A stretch of DNA of 51,015 nt from Bacteroidota bacterium (GTDB taxonomy: Bacteria > Bacteroidota > Bacteroidia > B-17B0 > Aurantibacillaceae), in contig OMJH01000164.1 of assembly GCA_900299295.1 (NCBI GenBank), forward strand, positions 1 to 51,015, in the 5' to 3' direction. This document shows, piece after piece, positions 17,329-26,341 of this stretch (positions within the stretch are counted from its first letter, which is position 1; the number at the start of each line of letters is the position of its first letter). Below the pieces are notes generated by a model that did not search any database, was not told the origin of the DNA, and worked only from the letters and a program-made list of their open reading frames with translations. Made by a program: the position numbers and the translations under genes.

Positions 17329-18062
17329 GGACAGTACTTGTTTTTTACTTCATCAGTAAGGATACATCCGTTTTGTTCTGCGATTTTTATTTGTTTGCAA
17401 GCCTTTGCTTTATCCTGCATGCGAAAGTAAATACTTGCCAGTTCAACATAAGGCTCTTTGAAAGATTTGTCAAACTCAATGGCTGAAACTAATGCCGCAA
17501 TTGCATCATTTGTTTTCCCCTGCAAATCCAGAATATATCCCCGACTGTAATACGCATGCGCATAATTTGGCTGCAACTTGATTGCACGAGTTAAATCGTT
17601 CAAAGCGTCATCCAGATCTTCTTCGGAAAGAAAAGCAATGGCGCGGTCATAAAAATATTTTGGATGAGTAGCGTCAATTGAGATTGCCTTTGTGAATGAC
17701 CGAATGGCTCCTTGAAAATTATTTTTCCTGGATTGAATTACTCCTAATAAAAAATAACCCTGATGGTACTTCGGATTCTGTTTTACGCTCTGGCGGGCAC
17801 TGGTTGAAGCCGCTTTGTAATCTTCCAAAAGGAAAAATAATTCTGCTCTGAAAAGATAGACTGAATCAACCTTAATGTTTTTTTCTTCAATTAGTGAATT
17901 AATATCGCGTAGCGCCTCAGCATATTGATGATTTGCTTTTGAAAAATGAGCCCTGGCCCACAAAGAATCAACGTTGAGAAAATAAACTTCTAAATTATTT
18001 TGAGAAACCGAAACGCCGTGCAAAAAAAATAAAATAAAAAATATAAATGGAAAATGTCTCAT
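17325..18062 (-). CDS. Exported TPR-repeat protein
   Basis: 245 residues from ATG 18060-18062, chosen because it begins a clean signal peptide (MRHFPFIFFILFFLHGVSVSQ); an upstream ATG at 18128 would bury the signal and a palindromic site in coding sequence. The mature part is almost all tetratricopeptide repeats, at least five units between about residues 35 and 235, with the typical pattern at YFYDRAIAFLSEEDLDDA and YAHAYYSRGYILDLQGKT. TPR proteins are scaffolds for protein-protein contacts. It is the first gene of the TPR, cargo and PorP/SprF operon and overlaps the next gene by 4 bases, so a periplasmic role in handling that cargo is plausible. Confidence 0.85.
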   Translation of the reverse strand: MRHFPFIFFILFFLHGVSVSQNNLEVYFLNVDSLWARAHFSKANHQYAEALRDINSLIEEKNIKVDSVYLFRAELFFLLEDYKAASTSARQSVKQNPKYHQGYFLLGVIQSRKNNFQGAIRSFTKAISIDATHPKYFYDRAIAFLSEEDLDDALNDLTRAIKLQPNYAHAYYSRGYILDLQGKTNDAIAALVSAIEFDKSFKEPYVELASIYFRMQDKAKACKQIKIAEQNGCILTDEVKNKYCP

Positions 18063-18081
18063 TGTATACCATCGAAGGTAA

Positions 18082-18095
18082 ACCAAATATTTGGT
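18082..18095. promoter_or_regulatory. Perfect 14-base palindrome in the divergent T9SS intergenic region
   Basis: The 14 bases ACCAAATATTTGGT equal their own reverse complement. The site lies 20 bases upstream of the TPR gene ATG (18062) and about 65 bases upstream of the -33 box of the divergent adhesin gene. Its position suits an operator for a dimeric regulator; no regulator gene adjoins it. Confidence 0.4.
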
Positions 18096-18158
18096 CAAAG
18101 CGACACAAATCACTTTGTTAATTAACATTCAGGCACAAAAATTCAAACTGTGAATAAG

Positions 18159-18187
18159 TTGTTAATGATCAAATAGTTTTATATTTG
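18159..18187 (+). promoter_or_regulatory. Bacteroidota promoter of the adhesin gene (TTG-N18-TATATTTG)
   Basis: TTG at 18159-18161, an 18-base spacer and TATATTTG at 18180-18187 (perfect TAnnTTTG). The ATG is at 18205, giving a leader of roughly 13 bases if transcription starts about 4 bases after the box. Confidence 0.65.
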
Positions 18188-18204
18188 CTTAAAGCTTAAA
18201 CAAG

Positions 18205-20769
18205 ATGCGCAATAATATCTTTGGTAAGATTTTGATTTTGATTTTAATTCAAACGATTTATGCTCCAATCGTTTTTTCGCAATGTCAAACTACCAACTGG
18301 ACAAATCCTTCATTCGAAGGAACCAGCCAGGCCCATAATTTACCTCCCAATTGGACAAATTGCAACGGAACTACCTCTGATACTCAGCCGGGTCAGTGGG
18401 GGGTAAATGTTCCACCTTCAAACGGCAGCACCTATGCCGGACTAGTTTCCGCTCCGGGATGGAATGAAACCGCTTCTCAGGTTTTTACTCCGTGCCTGAA
18501 TGCCGGACAAACTTATAGTTTCACAATGGATATTTTAAAAGTTGATGAAACTTCCGACGGCGGAGGAGATTGTGACGGGCATATTGAATTGTGGGGAGGA
18601 AACTCTACTGCATCAGGATGCGATCAGGATGAGATGTTGTGGTCATCACCAACCATTGTAACAAATGGTCCAAACCAAAACAATTGGATTACTTATACAA
18701 TGACATTTACTCCCACGCAAACTACTTGTCAGCTCACTTTTATTGCCATTATTGGAAATTGCGCTCAGGGGTCAGGAGATTTTTATTGTGGTTTGGATAA
18801 TATTTCACCAATACAACCGGCAATCAATGTTGTAACTACCGCTACGAGTGTGGCATGTTACAACGGCACAACCGGTTCCGTTTCAGCCAATGTAACATCA
18901 GGCGGGGTCCAGCCATTTTCGTATACCTGGAACCCCGGAAATATTTCCGGTCAAACTGCTAACAATCTGGCGGCAGGAACATATACAGTAACAGTGGTTG
19001 ATGGAGCAGGTTGTATAATTACTCAAACAGCAACTGTAAATCAGCCCGCTGCAGTAAACATTACTTTAACCCCAAGTCCCGCGTCTTGTGGTGGTCAGGG
19101 AAGCATTTTAACCACAATTAACGGTGGAAACGGACCGTTTTCATATTCATGGTCCCCTTCAGGCGGAAACGTTCAAAATCCAAGCGGATTATCTCCGGGC
19201 AACTACACCGTTACCGTAACTGAACCGGGATGTACCTATACTGCTACTACCAACGTGGGGGTAACCGGTGCCGCGGTTTCTACATTTACCCAATCACCTG
19301 ATCAGTGTTTGGCCAATAATTCATTTGACTTCACTAACACGGGTACCCAGAGCGGAGCAACTTATCAATGGACATTTCAAGGTGGCACACCCTCAAGCGC
19401 AACCACTCAAAACGTAACAGGTGTTACCTATTCAGCTGCCGGAACCTTTACTGTTTCTTTGACCGTAACTTCAGGAACATGCACCTCCACCTCTACAGGA
19501 ACAGTAAATGTTTCACCGGCATTGCCAATCCCTATCAGCGGAAATGATACGATTTGCCTGGGCACCTCCACCACATTAACCATTACAGGAGCAGCCACAT
19601 CAACCTACACCTGGACTCCGGGTAACCTTAATGGACTTACACAAACTTTTTCCCCAACCACAACCACTACTTATAGCGTGAGCGGCACTGACATTAATGG
19701 ATGTACAGGATCAACAACTTATGTTGTGAATGTTGCACCTACCCCGACGCTAAATGTTGGGGGGTTTGCAGAAACCTGCGCAGGTATGTGTGATGGTCAG
19801 GCAGTATGTTTGGTAACACCTAATACCGGTCCTTTTGCCACTTACAATTATTCATGGAGCAACAGCTCAGGCCAACCAAGTATTTCCGGCCTATGTGGTG
19901 GCGCCTATTCAGTAACAGTAACTTCAGTGGCAGGCTGTACAGCCACCGCAACGGTAAGCATTACCGCGCCTCCGGCTCCCACGATTTCCATTTCCGCTCC
20001 GAATCCAAATGGTTGCGCGCCTCATTGCGTAACTTTCAGTGGGGCCACCTCACTAACGAACCCAACATGTAACTGGACATTCAGCAACGGGCAAACCATA
20101 AACGGAAACTGCAACCCGAACGTATGCTTCACTACACCGGGAACTTATGATGCCACGTTGGTGGTTAGTGATGCCGGAGGTTGTACAGCAACCATAACCG
20201 AAACTGCAATTGTAACCGTTTACCCGAGCCCCATTGCCGCTTTTACCTTTGGTCCTCAACCCGCGAATGAATATGAGTCAACGGTAACTTTTACCGATCA
20301 GTCAAGCGGAATTAATATTAACTCATGGAATTGGAATTTTGGCGTGACGCCTCCTGCAAGTTCGTCCCTGCAAAACCCGGCCTTTACCTATAATGAAACC
20401 GGAAACTATGACGTCACATTGACAGTTTCAAACTCCTTTGGTTGCGCAGATTCAATAACTCAGACGGTAATTGTAGAACAATCGTTTGCGTTTTATGTTC
20501 CGAATGCGTTTTCACCTGATGGCGACGAAACCAATGATGAGTTTTATACAAAAGGTGTTGGCATAAATACTGAGAAATTTAACCTTTGGATTTATGATCG
20601 CTGGGGAAATATGATCTGGCACACCAATGACTTTTTCAAAAAATGGAACGGCAAGGTCGATGGTAAATCAGAGGTTGTTCAACAAGATGTTTATGTGTGG
20701 AAAGTGGTGCTTTTTGATATGAGCGATAAAAAGCGTCAATACGTTGGCCATGTAACCGTTATTCGGTAA
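18205..20769 (+). CDS. Large secreted adhesin-like protein: carbohydrate-binding-like head, SprB repeats, PKD domains, T9SS type B domain
   Basis: 854 residues. Signal peptide 1-25. A jelly-roll-like head spans about 26-205 (NPSFEG near its start and FYCGLDNISP at its end). Then SprB-type repeats (about 210-350, and again near 510-590, with NLAAGTYTVTVVDGAGC), a PKD-like domain (about 355-430), a further Ig-like stretch (430-505) and two PKD domains (about 590-765; SWNWNFGVTPP, SLQNPAFTY). The type B sorting domain is at about 770-854 (VPNAFSPDGDETNDEFY, IYDRWGNMIW). It would be exported by T9SS to the cell surface or medium. It is divergent from the TPR, cargo and PorP/SprF operon, hence probably part of the same surface module. 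Confidence 0.92.
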   Translation: MRNNIFGKILILILIQTIYAPIVFSQCQTTNWTNPSFEGTSQAHNLPPNWTNCNGTTSDTQPGQWGVNVPPSNGSTYAGLVSAPGWNETASQVFTPCLNAGQTYSFTMDILKVDETSDGGGDCDGHIELWGGNSTASGCDQDEMLWSSPTIVTNGPNQNNWITYTMTFTPTQTTCQLTFIAIIGNCAQGSGDFYCGLDNISPIQPAINVVTTATSVACYNGTTGSVSANVTSGGVQPFSYTWNPGNISGQTANNLAAGTYTVTVVDGAGCIITQTATVNQPAAVNITLTPSPASCGGQGSILTTINGGNGPFSYSWSPSGGNVQNPSGLSPGNYTVTVTEPGCTYTATTNVGVTGAAVSTFTQSPDQCLANNSFDFTNTGTQSGATYQWTFQGGTPSSATTQNVTGVTYSAAGTFTVSLTVTSGTCTSTSTGTVNVSPALPIPISGNDTICLGTSTTLTITGAATSTYTWTPGNLNGLTQTFSPTTTTTYSVSGTDINGCTGSTTYVVNVAPTPTLNVGGFAETCAGMCDGQAVCLVTPNTGPFATYNYSWSNSSGQPSISGLCGGAYSVTVTSVAGCTATATVSITAPPAPTISISAPNPNGCAPHCVTFSGATSLTNPTCNWTFSNGQTINGNCNPNVCFTTPGTYDATLVVSDAGGCTATITETAIVTVYPSPIAAFTFGPQPANEYESTVTFTDQSSGININSWNWNFGVTPPASSSLQNPAFTYNETGNYDVTLTVSNSFGCADSITQTVIVEQSFAFYVPNAFSPDGDETNDEFYTKGVGINTEKFNLWIYDRWGNMIWHTNDFFKKWNGKVDGKSEVVQQDVYVWKVVLFDMSDKKRQYVGHVTVIR

Positions 20770-20809
20770 TACACTTCAGAAAAAACATCCACAGGATTTA
20801 ACTAATCTT

Positions 20810-20840
20810 GATTTCGAATCAGATACGGATTTTGAAAATC
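20810..20840. other. Two small palindromes between convergent genes
   Basis: GATTTCGAATC (20810-20820) and GATTTTGAAAATC (20828-20840) lie between the ends of the adhesin and enoyl-CoA hydratase genes. They are the only structure in this 101-base gap and could act as weak two-way terminators, though both are AT-rich and short. Confidence 0.25.
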
Positions 20841-20870
20841 TTTTGAGTCGTTTGGTAATACATCTTTTTA

Positions 20871-21653
20871 CTAATTTCCAGTAAACGACGGCTTACGCTT
20901 ATTCATAAAGGCATCCACGCCTTCTTTAAAATCGTTGGTGGCAAACAACTTTCCAAATTCTTCGATTTCTACTTCAAACCCGTTTTCATTTTTATTAAAT
21001 CCGGAGTTAACCACTTTAATTGCCGTACGCACAGCTGATGGAGATCGCAAATTAATGCGCGCCGAAATTTCATTTGCCTTCACAAGTAGCTGATCCGAGC
21101 TACAGACGTGATTTACCAAACCCCAGCGCAAAGCCTCATCTGCCGAAATAAAATCACCTGTACAAATCATTTCAAACGCCTTGGCTTTGCCAACCAATTG
21201 AGCCAAACGTTGCGTTCCACCATAACCGGGAATAAGTCCGAGTGAAACTTCAGGCAATCCTAATTTTGCACCCTCTGCAGCAATACGAATGTGACAAGCC
21301 ATAGCAAGTTCTAATCCTCCTCCCAATGCAAAACCGTTAACGGCAGCAATAACCGGTTTTGAATAATTCTCAATAAAATTGAAAATCTTAAAATGGCCGG
21401 TTGCGCTCAGATTCTTTCCCTGCTGAACAGAGAAATTGGCAAATTCAGCAATATCAGCCCCGGCAACAAAGGCCTTATCACCGGCTCCTGTTAGTATCAG
21501 AACCTTTACCTGATTATCGTTCTCTGCCTCAAGCAGTGTCTCGTGCAACTCTTCAATTGTTTTAGCATTTAAGGCATTTAACTTTTCAGGTCTATTTATG
21601 GTGATGGTCAGTACTCCGTCTTTTAAAGAATTCAGAACCGTTTCGTAAGTCAT
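20871..21653 (-). CDS. Enoyl-CoA hydratase (crotonase family)
   Basis: 260 residues from ATG 21651-21653 (a second ATG two codons upstream is equally possible; a GTG at 21698 is not needed). The crotonase fold is clear: oxyanion-hole motifs AFVAGADIAEF and NGFALGGGLELAMAC, and the two catalytic glutamates at Glu115 (GGLELA) and Glu135 (LPEVSLGLIPGYGG), 20 residues apart as in mitochondrial crotonase. It hydrates trans-2-enoyl-CoA to 3-hydroxyacyl-CoA in beta-oxidation or short-chain acyl metabolism. It stands alone, with the divergent tilS gene upstream. Specificity within the family cannot be read from sequence. Confidence 0.93.
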   Translation of the reverse strand: MTYETVLNSLKDGVLTITINRPEKLNALNAKTIEELHETLLEAENDNQVKVLILTGAGDKAFVAGADIAEFANFSVQQGKNLSATGHFKIFNFIENYSKPVIAAVNGFALGGGLELAMACHIRIAAEGAKLGLPEVSLGLIPGYGGTQRLAQLVGKAKAFEMICTGDFISADEALRWGLVNHVCSSDQLLVKANEISARINLRSPSAVRTAIKVVNSGFNKNENGFEVEIEEFGKLFATNDFKEGVDAFMNKRKPSFTGN

Positions 21654-21779
21654 TGTCATAAAAAAATTTTTCCAAATATATGGGCAATTCCTTTTCACGA
21701 TTAATTATTACCCGTATTTTTTTCACGAAGTATTAAAACCTATTGATCAGGAATTGTTAATCAGTTATGACATTCGCTG

Positions 21780-21787
21780 TATCTTTG
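21780..21787 (+). promoter_or_regulatory. -7 promoter element of tilS, 7 bases before the ATG
   Basis: TATCTTTG matches TAnnTTTG perfectly; only 7 bases lie between it and the ATG at 21795. A TTG at 21754-21756 is upstream but with a long 23-base spacer, so the -33 element is uncertain. Confidence 0.45.
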
Positions 21788-21794
21788 AAAACTA

Positions 21795-23120
21795 ATGCAA
21801 GAAACCTTTCAAAAATTCATGAAAGAAGCAGGAATATCTCCCGCGGAAAAACATCTGCTTATTGGTTTAAGCGGAGGAATTGACTCGGTCGTACTTGCGC
21901 ATTTAACCTATACTTGCGGATTTCAATTCGCGATTGCACATTGTAATTTTTCATTGCGCGGAAAAGAATCAAACGATGACGAAAAATTTATCGAGAAAAT
22001 TGCAAAAGGATGGAAAATCCCATTTCATAGCGTTAGGTTCAACACTATAGAATTTGCAAAGTCAAAAAAAATTTCTGTCCAAATGGCGGCCCGCGAATTA
22101 CGTTACAATTGGTTTGAAGAAATTAGGGAACAAAATGATTACGATTTTATTTTGACGGCGCATCACAAAAATGATAATTTAGAAACTATTTTGCTGAACC
22201 TAACCCGTGGTACAGGTATTGACGGAATTTCAGGTATACCAAAAAAAACAAAAAACATGCTTCGTCCTCTACTTGAATTTACTAGAACAGAAATTGAAAC
22301 CTATGCAAAAACAAACAAGCTGAAATTCAGAGAGGATAGCTCCAACTCAGAAGTAAAATACGCAAGAAATCTTATTCGTAAAAAAGTAATTCCCGTCTTA
22401 CGCCAACTTAACCCTTCAGTTGAAAACACAATGCAAGAAAACATCCGTCATTTTCAGCAGATGGCAACACTTAAAAAAGAATGGGTAGAACAAAATTTTA
22501 AAAACCTTGGATTAAATTTTGACACAGAAGAAAATCAAATTCCAATAGCTAAATTGCAGCGGGCGCCAAACATTGAATTACTCATGCATGAAATTTTTTC
22601 GCGTTTTGAATTCAATTCTCCGCAAATTGATGATATCCAACATCTCCTTGACGCTGAAACCGGGAAAAAAATTTCTAATGATCAATTCACTGTTCTTCGA
22701 AACAGAAATTTTTTAATTGTAAACCGCAACTCCGGCGTAAAATTTCAGCCAATATTCATCAACGATTTTCCGTTTGAATCTCCCATTTTAAGTTGTAACA
22801 TACTGCCCGCCAAAGATTTTATTCCGCGAAAAACCGATGAGGGATTTTATTTTGATTATGACTTACTTCCCGGCAAAATTACAGTAAGAACCTGGAAGAG
22901 CGGAGATCGTTTTTATCCTTCAGGAATGAAGGGTTCAAAAAAACTTAGCGATTTTTTTGTAGGACTTAAATTAAATGCATTTCAAAAGGAAAAAGTTTTG
23001 GTGTTGGAGAGCGGCGGTGAAATTGTATGGATTATAGGTTTGCGGAGCGACAAAAGATTCCGGACAAGTGCACAAACAAAACGGATATTAAGTGTTACCT
23101 ACCATGGGCAAAGCGTTTAA
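21795..23120 (+). CDS. tilS: tRNA(Ile)-lysidine synthase
   Basis: 441 residues. The N-terminal PP-loop ATPase carries SGGIDS at 26-31, followed by AHCNFSLRGKESNDDE and TAHHKNDNLETILLNLTRG, all typical of TilS. A C-terminal TilS domain lies at about 360-441 (WKSGDRFYPSGMKGSKKLSDFF). The enzyme attaches lysine to C34 of the CAU anticodon tRNA so that it reads AUA as isoleucine, an essential function. The gene overlaps the next membrane-protein gene by 17 bases. A -7 box sits right in front of the start codon. Confidence 0.96.
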   Translation: MQETFQKFMKEAGISPAEKHLLIGLSGGIDSVVLAHLTYTCGFQFAIAHCNFSLRGKESNDDEKFIEKIAKGWKIPFHSVRFNTIEFAKSKKISVQMAARELRYNWFEEIREQNDYDFILTAHHKNDNLETILLNLTRGTGIDGISGIPKKTKNMLRPLLEFTRTEIETYAKTNKLKFREDSSNSEVKYARNLIRKKVIPVLRQLNPSVENTMQENIRHFQQMATLKKEWVEQNFKNLGLNFDTEENQIPIAKLQRAPNIELLMHEIFSRFEFNSPQIDDIQHLLDAETGKKISNDQFTVLRNRNFLIVNRNSGVKFQPIFINDFPFESPILSCNILPAKDFIPRKTDEGFYFDYDLLPGKITVRTWKSGDRFYPSGMKGSKKLSDFFVGLKLNAFQKEKVLVLESGGEIVWIIGLRSDKRFRTSAQTKRILSVTYHGQSV

Positions 23121-23658
23121 AACAGACCCTGAATTCGAAGAAAAGCAATACCTGGGGAGCAATAAGCTTGGTCTTGTCATCCGCTTATTGCTCGCTCTTT
23201 TTTGCTTCATTGGTTACTACTGGAGTGAAAACCCAAAACCCATTTCTATTGGTCTTATTAAGATTGGAAATTACCCGGCTGAAAATTTACCCGATTCCGG
23301 TCTAGTGTTTTTTTTGTTGGGTGCATTTTTATTGCTTCTTTCGGTTGTACTACTTTATTTTTTACATATTCATTTGCGGATTTACAGCGATTACCTACTG
23401 ATTGATGGTTTTTTTAATTCGCGCCGAGTGAAAATCGAAATGAAAGCCATCCGTTCATTGAGGAAAGTGCGACTGAAAAACACACTGCTGAACAGCCCAT
23501 CTTATAATTTACACAGAAAAGGCGTCATTCGCTTTTATTCGTCGGGTAATGATTTAATTGAATTGATTGATAAGGATGGATTGATTTACAGAATCGGGAC
23601 CCGACAATGCAACGAGCTCGTTAGGATTATTTCCCAAAAACTGATTTCAACCAAATAA
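23104..23658 (+). CDS. Small two-span membrane protein, unknown function
   Basis: 184 residues from ATG 23104-23106; an in-frame GTG at 23092 is possible. Two hydrophobic helices, at about 24-42 and 70-95, precede a soluble ~90-residue C-terminal part with alternating strands (IYSDYLLIDGFF, then VIRFYSSGNDLIELI) that recalls PH-like bacterial membrane domains, but I cannot assign a family. It overlaps tilS by 17 bases, so it is translated from the same mRNA. No catalytic motif is visible. Confidence 0.75.
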   Translation: MGKAFKTDPEFEEKQYLGSNKLGLVIRLLLALFCFIGYYWSENPKPISIGLIKIGNYPAENLPDSGLVFFLLGAFLLLLSVVLLYFLHIHLRIYSDYLLIDGFFNSRRVKIEMKAIRSLRKVRLKNTLLNSPSYNLHRKGVIRFYSSGNDLIELIDKDGLIYRIGTRQCNELVRIISQKLISTK

Positions 23659-23700
23659 TAACTTGTAATTTTCAGGCACAAAAATTGCCATCCGTCCCGC

Positions 23701-24165
23701 ATGAAAAATTTCTTTGCCTTATTTCTATTGTTCTTTTCTCTGCTGAAAAGTCAGAATGCCATAAAGATTCCCGAAGTAGTGAAGTGGAAAACCTCGTACC
23801 TTTCGATAAATGACAATTCCGGGAAAATTCTGATTTCAGCAGCTATTCAACCTGAATGGCATATTTACTCTATCGAGCCAAACGCCGAGGGTCCGGTTCC
23901 CACTACCATCACATTTGAGCCCTCTGCAAATTACGATTTGAAAGGCCAAATCAATGAACCGCAAGGCGAAAAAAAAATGGATGAAGCTTTTGGGATTGAA
24001 ATAAAATCCTTTTCGAAGGAAGCTGCATTTTCCCAAATCCTTCAGCGAAAAACTAACGATGCATTCAGCATTAATGGCACAATAGAATTTATGTCCTGCA
24101 ATAATGTTCAGTGCAATCCGCCACGAACAATTGCGTTTACAGTGGAAATTCCGAAAATTCCCTAA
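23701..24165 (+). CDS. Stand-alone DsbD N-terminal-type domain protein
   Basis: 154 residues: signal peptide (about 1-18), then a single DsbD-alpha-like immunoglobulin-fold domain. Landmarks are PEWHIYSIEPNAEGPVPTTI and the cysteine pair in MSCNNVQCNPP (two Cys, four residues apart), matching the redox pair of the periplasmic DsbD N-terminal domain. It sits 89 bases upstream of a full-length DsbD whose own N-terminal domain is clearly related (PTWHLYSQIETPDGPLPTAF), so this looks like a duplicated domain kept as a separate periplasmic shuttle. It probably relays electrons from DsbD to a specific periplasmic target (inference). Confidence 0.85.
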   Translation: MKNFFALFLLFFSLLKSQNAIKIPEVVKWKTSYLSINDNSGKILISAAIQPEWHIYSIEPNAEGPVPTTITFEPSANYDLKGQINEPQGEKKMDEAFGIEIKSFSKEAAFSQILQRKTNDAFSINGTIEFMSCNNVQCNPPRTIAFTVEIPKIP

Positions 24166-24254
24166 AAAATTATAAGGCCTGATGCGCACTTATTCTTTTG
24201 AATTACATTCCCGGAAAATATTGGTAATTTTATCCTTCCTAATTAATTTTCTTC

Positions 24255-26309
24255 ATGAAGAAATTTTTATCGTTGCTCCTTGCCTTTTGCGGACTCACTT
24301 CCATCATCTTCGCTCAACCCAAACAATACGTTAACTGGACGTTCACGCAAAAAAAAATCGCTGCCGATCAATTTGAACTTACATTCACAGCGAAAATAGA
24401 ACCGACCTGGCATTTGTATTCACAGATTGAAACACCGGATGGGCCGTTGCCAACGGCTTTCGAATACGAAGAATCTTCAAATTACAAACTGGTCGGTAAA
24501 ACTTCCGAACCAAAACCCAAAGAAGAAAAAGAACCGCAGTTTGACAACATGATCGTGCGTTTCTTCGAAAACAAAGCAGTATTCAAACAGAAAATTCAGG
24601 CGCTAACCAACAAACCTTTTGTGGTGAAAGGACTTATTTACGGGATGTGCTGTAATGAATCCATGTGTCAGAAATTTTCTCCAACACCTGAATTTTCTTT
24701 TTCCATTGAAGGCGCTGAAATTGCTGCAGCTAATGTAATTCCCGAAACACCCAAAGACACAAGTACACAAAAAGACACCGTTCTACCTTCGACTTTGAAA
24801 GATACGGCAATTGCTTCGACTGAAAAAAACACAAACGCAGTTGCTGCTCAGGCAGAAAAAAAATCAGACCTCACCTACCTTGCGCTATTCATTGCCGGGT
24901 TTTTTGGCGGATTTGCAGCACTTCTTACTCCGTGCGTTTTTCCGATGATTCCCATGACTGTAAGTTTCTTTACCAAACAAAGTAAAACCCGCTCCGCAGG
25001 AATTCGAAACGCTTTCATTTACGGTCTATCTATCATAGCCATTTATATAGCGCTAGGCTTAGGTGTTACACTCATTTTTGGCGCAGATGCTATGAATAAA
25101 CTTGCCACAAATGTTTGGTTCAATTTAGCATTTTTCGTGTTGCTTGTTGTGTTTGCTATTTCATTTCTCGGCGCATTTGAAATCACAATTCCGTCCGCAT
25201 TCGTCAATAAAATGGATGCAAAATCCGACCGCGGCGGGTTACTTGGAATTTTTTTCATGGCATTTACACTCAGTCTCGTTTCATTTTCATGTACCGGCCC
25301 GATTATCGGCACTTTGTTGGTGCAAGCAGCCGCTACCGGTGCACTTGCCGGACCTTTTTTCGGAATGCTTGGTTTCTCTCTTGCTCTTGCATTACCATTT
25401 GGATTATTCGCCGCATTCCCCGGGTGGCTAAACACACTTCCTAAATCAGGTGGCTGGTTGAATTCTGTAAAAGTATTTTTAGGATTTCTGGAACTCGCAC
25501 TTGCAATGAAATTCTTATCCAATGCCGATCTTGTTTATGACGCCATGATTATCACGCGCGAAATATTTATCACAGTATGGATTGTCATCTTCGGATTGCT
25601 TGGCGCTTACTTAATGGGCTGGTTCAAACTTCCACACGATTCAGAATTGAAATACATTTCTGTTCCCCGATTTTTTCTTGCGATTTTTATATTTTGCTTT
25701 ACTTTTTATTTAATCCCCGGCTTATGGGGCGCGCCGTTAAAGTTAATTAATGGCTTCCCGCCGCCACTTGAATACAACGAAAATCCTGAATGGTTCAATC
25801 GCACAACTTCAAATGAAAAAAATACAGTTGCCGTGTTGCCTGAACATATGCACAACGGACCAAACGGAATTCCCGCTTTTGATGATTATTACCTTGCGCT
25901 GGAACACGCAAAAAAAGTTAATAAGCCGGTGATGATTGATTTTACCGGAAAGGCCTGCATTAACTGCAGAAAAATGGAAGCTGAAGTATGGAGTGATCCT
26001 GAAGTAAAACGAAAATTGTCTGAAGAGTTTATTTTAGTTTCATTGTATGTAGATAAGAAAAACAACCTGCCGGATTCTCTGCAAAAACAAGTAGATTGGA
26101 ATGGCGTAACACGAAAATTGAAAAGTGTTGGAGATCGCTGGAGTCATCTTCAAAACACAAAATACGCATCGAGTACCCAACCTCAGTATTGGATTATTGA
26201 CGGAAATGAAAAACACTTGAGTGATTCGACCAGTTATGATCCGGACATTAAGAAATATATTAACTGGCTGGATAAAGGTTTGGAAAAATTCAAGAGCAAA
26301 GTAAATTAA
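24255..26309 (+). CDS. dsbD: Thiol:disulfide interchange protein DsbD
   Basis: 684 residues in three parts: a periplasmic N-terminal domain (about 20-160, Cys pair in GMCCNESMC), a Pro/Thr/Lys linker (160-205), a membrane domain of about eight helices (208-510), and a C-terminal thioredoxin domain (about 540-684). The membrane cysteines are Cys227 (LLTPCVFPM) and Cys346 (SFSCTGP), and the thioredoxin CxxC is Cys568/Cys571 (GKACINCRKME). DsbD carries electrons from cytoplasmic thioredoxin to periplasmic disulfides, for example for cytochrome c maturation. A second DsbD N-terminal domain protein is encoded just upstream. All key cysteines are present. Confidence 0.95.
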   Translation: MKKFLSLLLAFCGLTSIIFAQPKQYVNWTFTQKKIAADQFELTFTAKIEPTWHLYSQIETPDGPLPTAFEYEESSNYKLVGKTSEPKPKEEKEPQFDNMIVRFFENKAVFKQKIQALTNKPFVVKGLIYGMCCNESMCQKFSPTPEFSFSIEGAEIAAANVIPETPKDTSTQKDTVLPSTLKDTAIASTEKNTNAVAAQAEKKSDLTYLALFIAGFFGGFAALLTPCVFPMIPMTVSFFTKQSKTRSAGIRNAFIYGLSIIAIYIALGLGVTLIFGADAMNKLATNVWFNLAFFVLLVVFAISFLGAFEITIPSAFVNKMDAKSDRGGLLGIFFMAFTLSLVSFSCTGPIIGTLLVQAAATGALAGPFFGMLGFSLALALPFGLFAAFPGWLNTLPKSGGWLNSVKVFLGFLELALAMKFLSNADLVYDAMIITREIFITVWIVIFGLLGAYLMGWFKLPHDSELKYISVPRFFLAIFIFCFTFYLIPGLWGAPLKLINGFPPPLEYNENPEWFNRTTSNEKNTVAVLPEHMHNGPNGIPAFDDYYLALEHAKKVNKPVMIDFTGKACINCRKMEAEVWSDPEVKRKLSEEFILVSLYVDKKNNLPDSLQKQVDWNGVTRKLKSVGDRWSHLQNTKYASSTQPQYWIIDGNEKHLSDSTSYDPDIKKYINWLDKGLEKFKSKVN

Positions 26310-26328
26310 TTTCAGTTGTTTGGTTTTC

Positions 26329-26336
26329 TATTTTTG
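26329..26336 (+). promoter_or_regulatory. -7 promoter element 5 bases before the RimB-like gene
   Basis: TATTTTTG is a perfect TAnnTTTG box with only 5 bases between it and the ATG at 26342. There is no clear TTG-type -33 box at standard spacing. Confidence 0.4.
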
Positions 26337-26341
26337 CGCAG

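Noticed and set aside
18063-18128. Upstream extension of the TPR gene to an ATG at 18128
   Set aside because: The internal ATG at 18062 starts a proper signal peptide, and the extension would place the palindrome and promoter region inside coding sequence.
20770-20870. Intrinsic terminator between the adhesin and enoyl-CoA hydratase
   Set aside because: Only short AT-rich palindromes without a U-run; listed as weak structure rather than a terminator.
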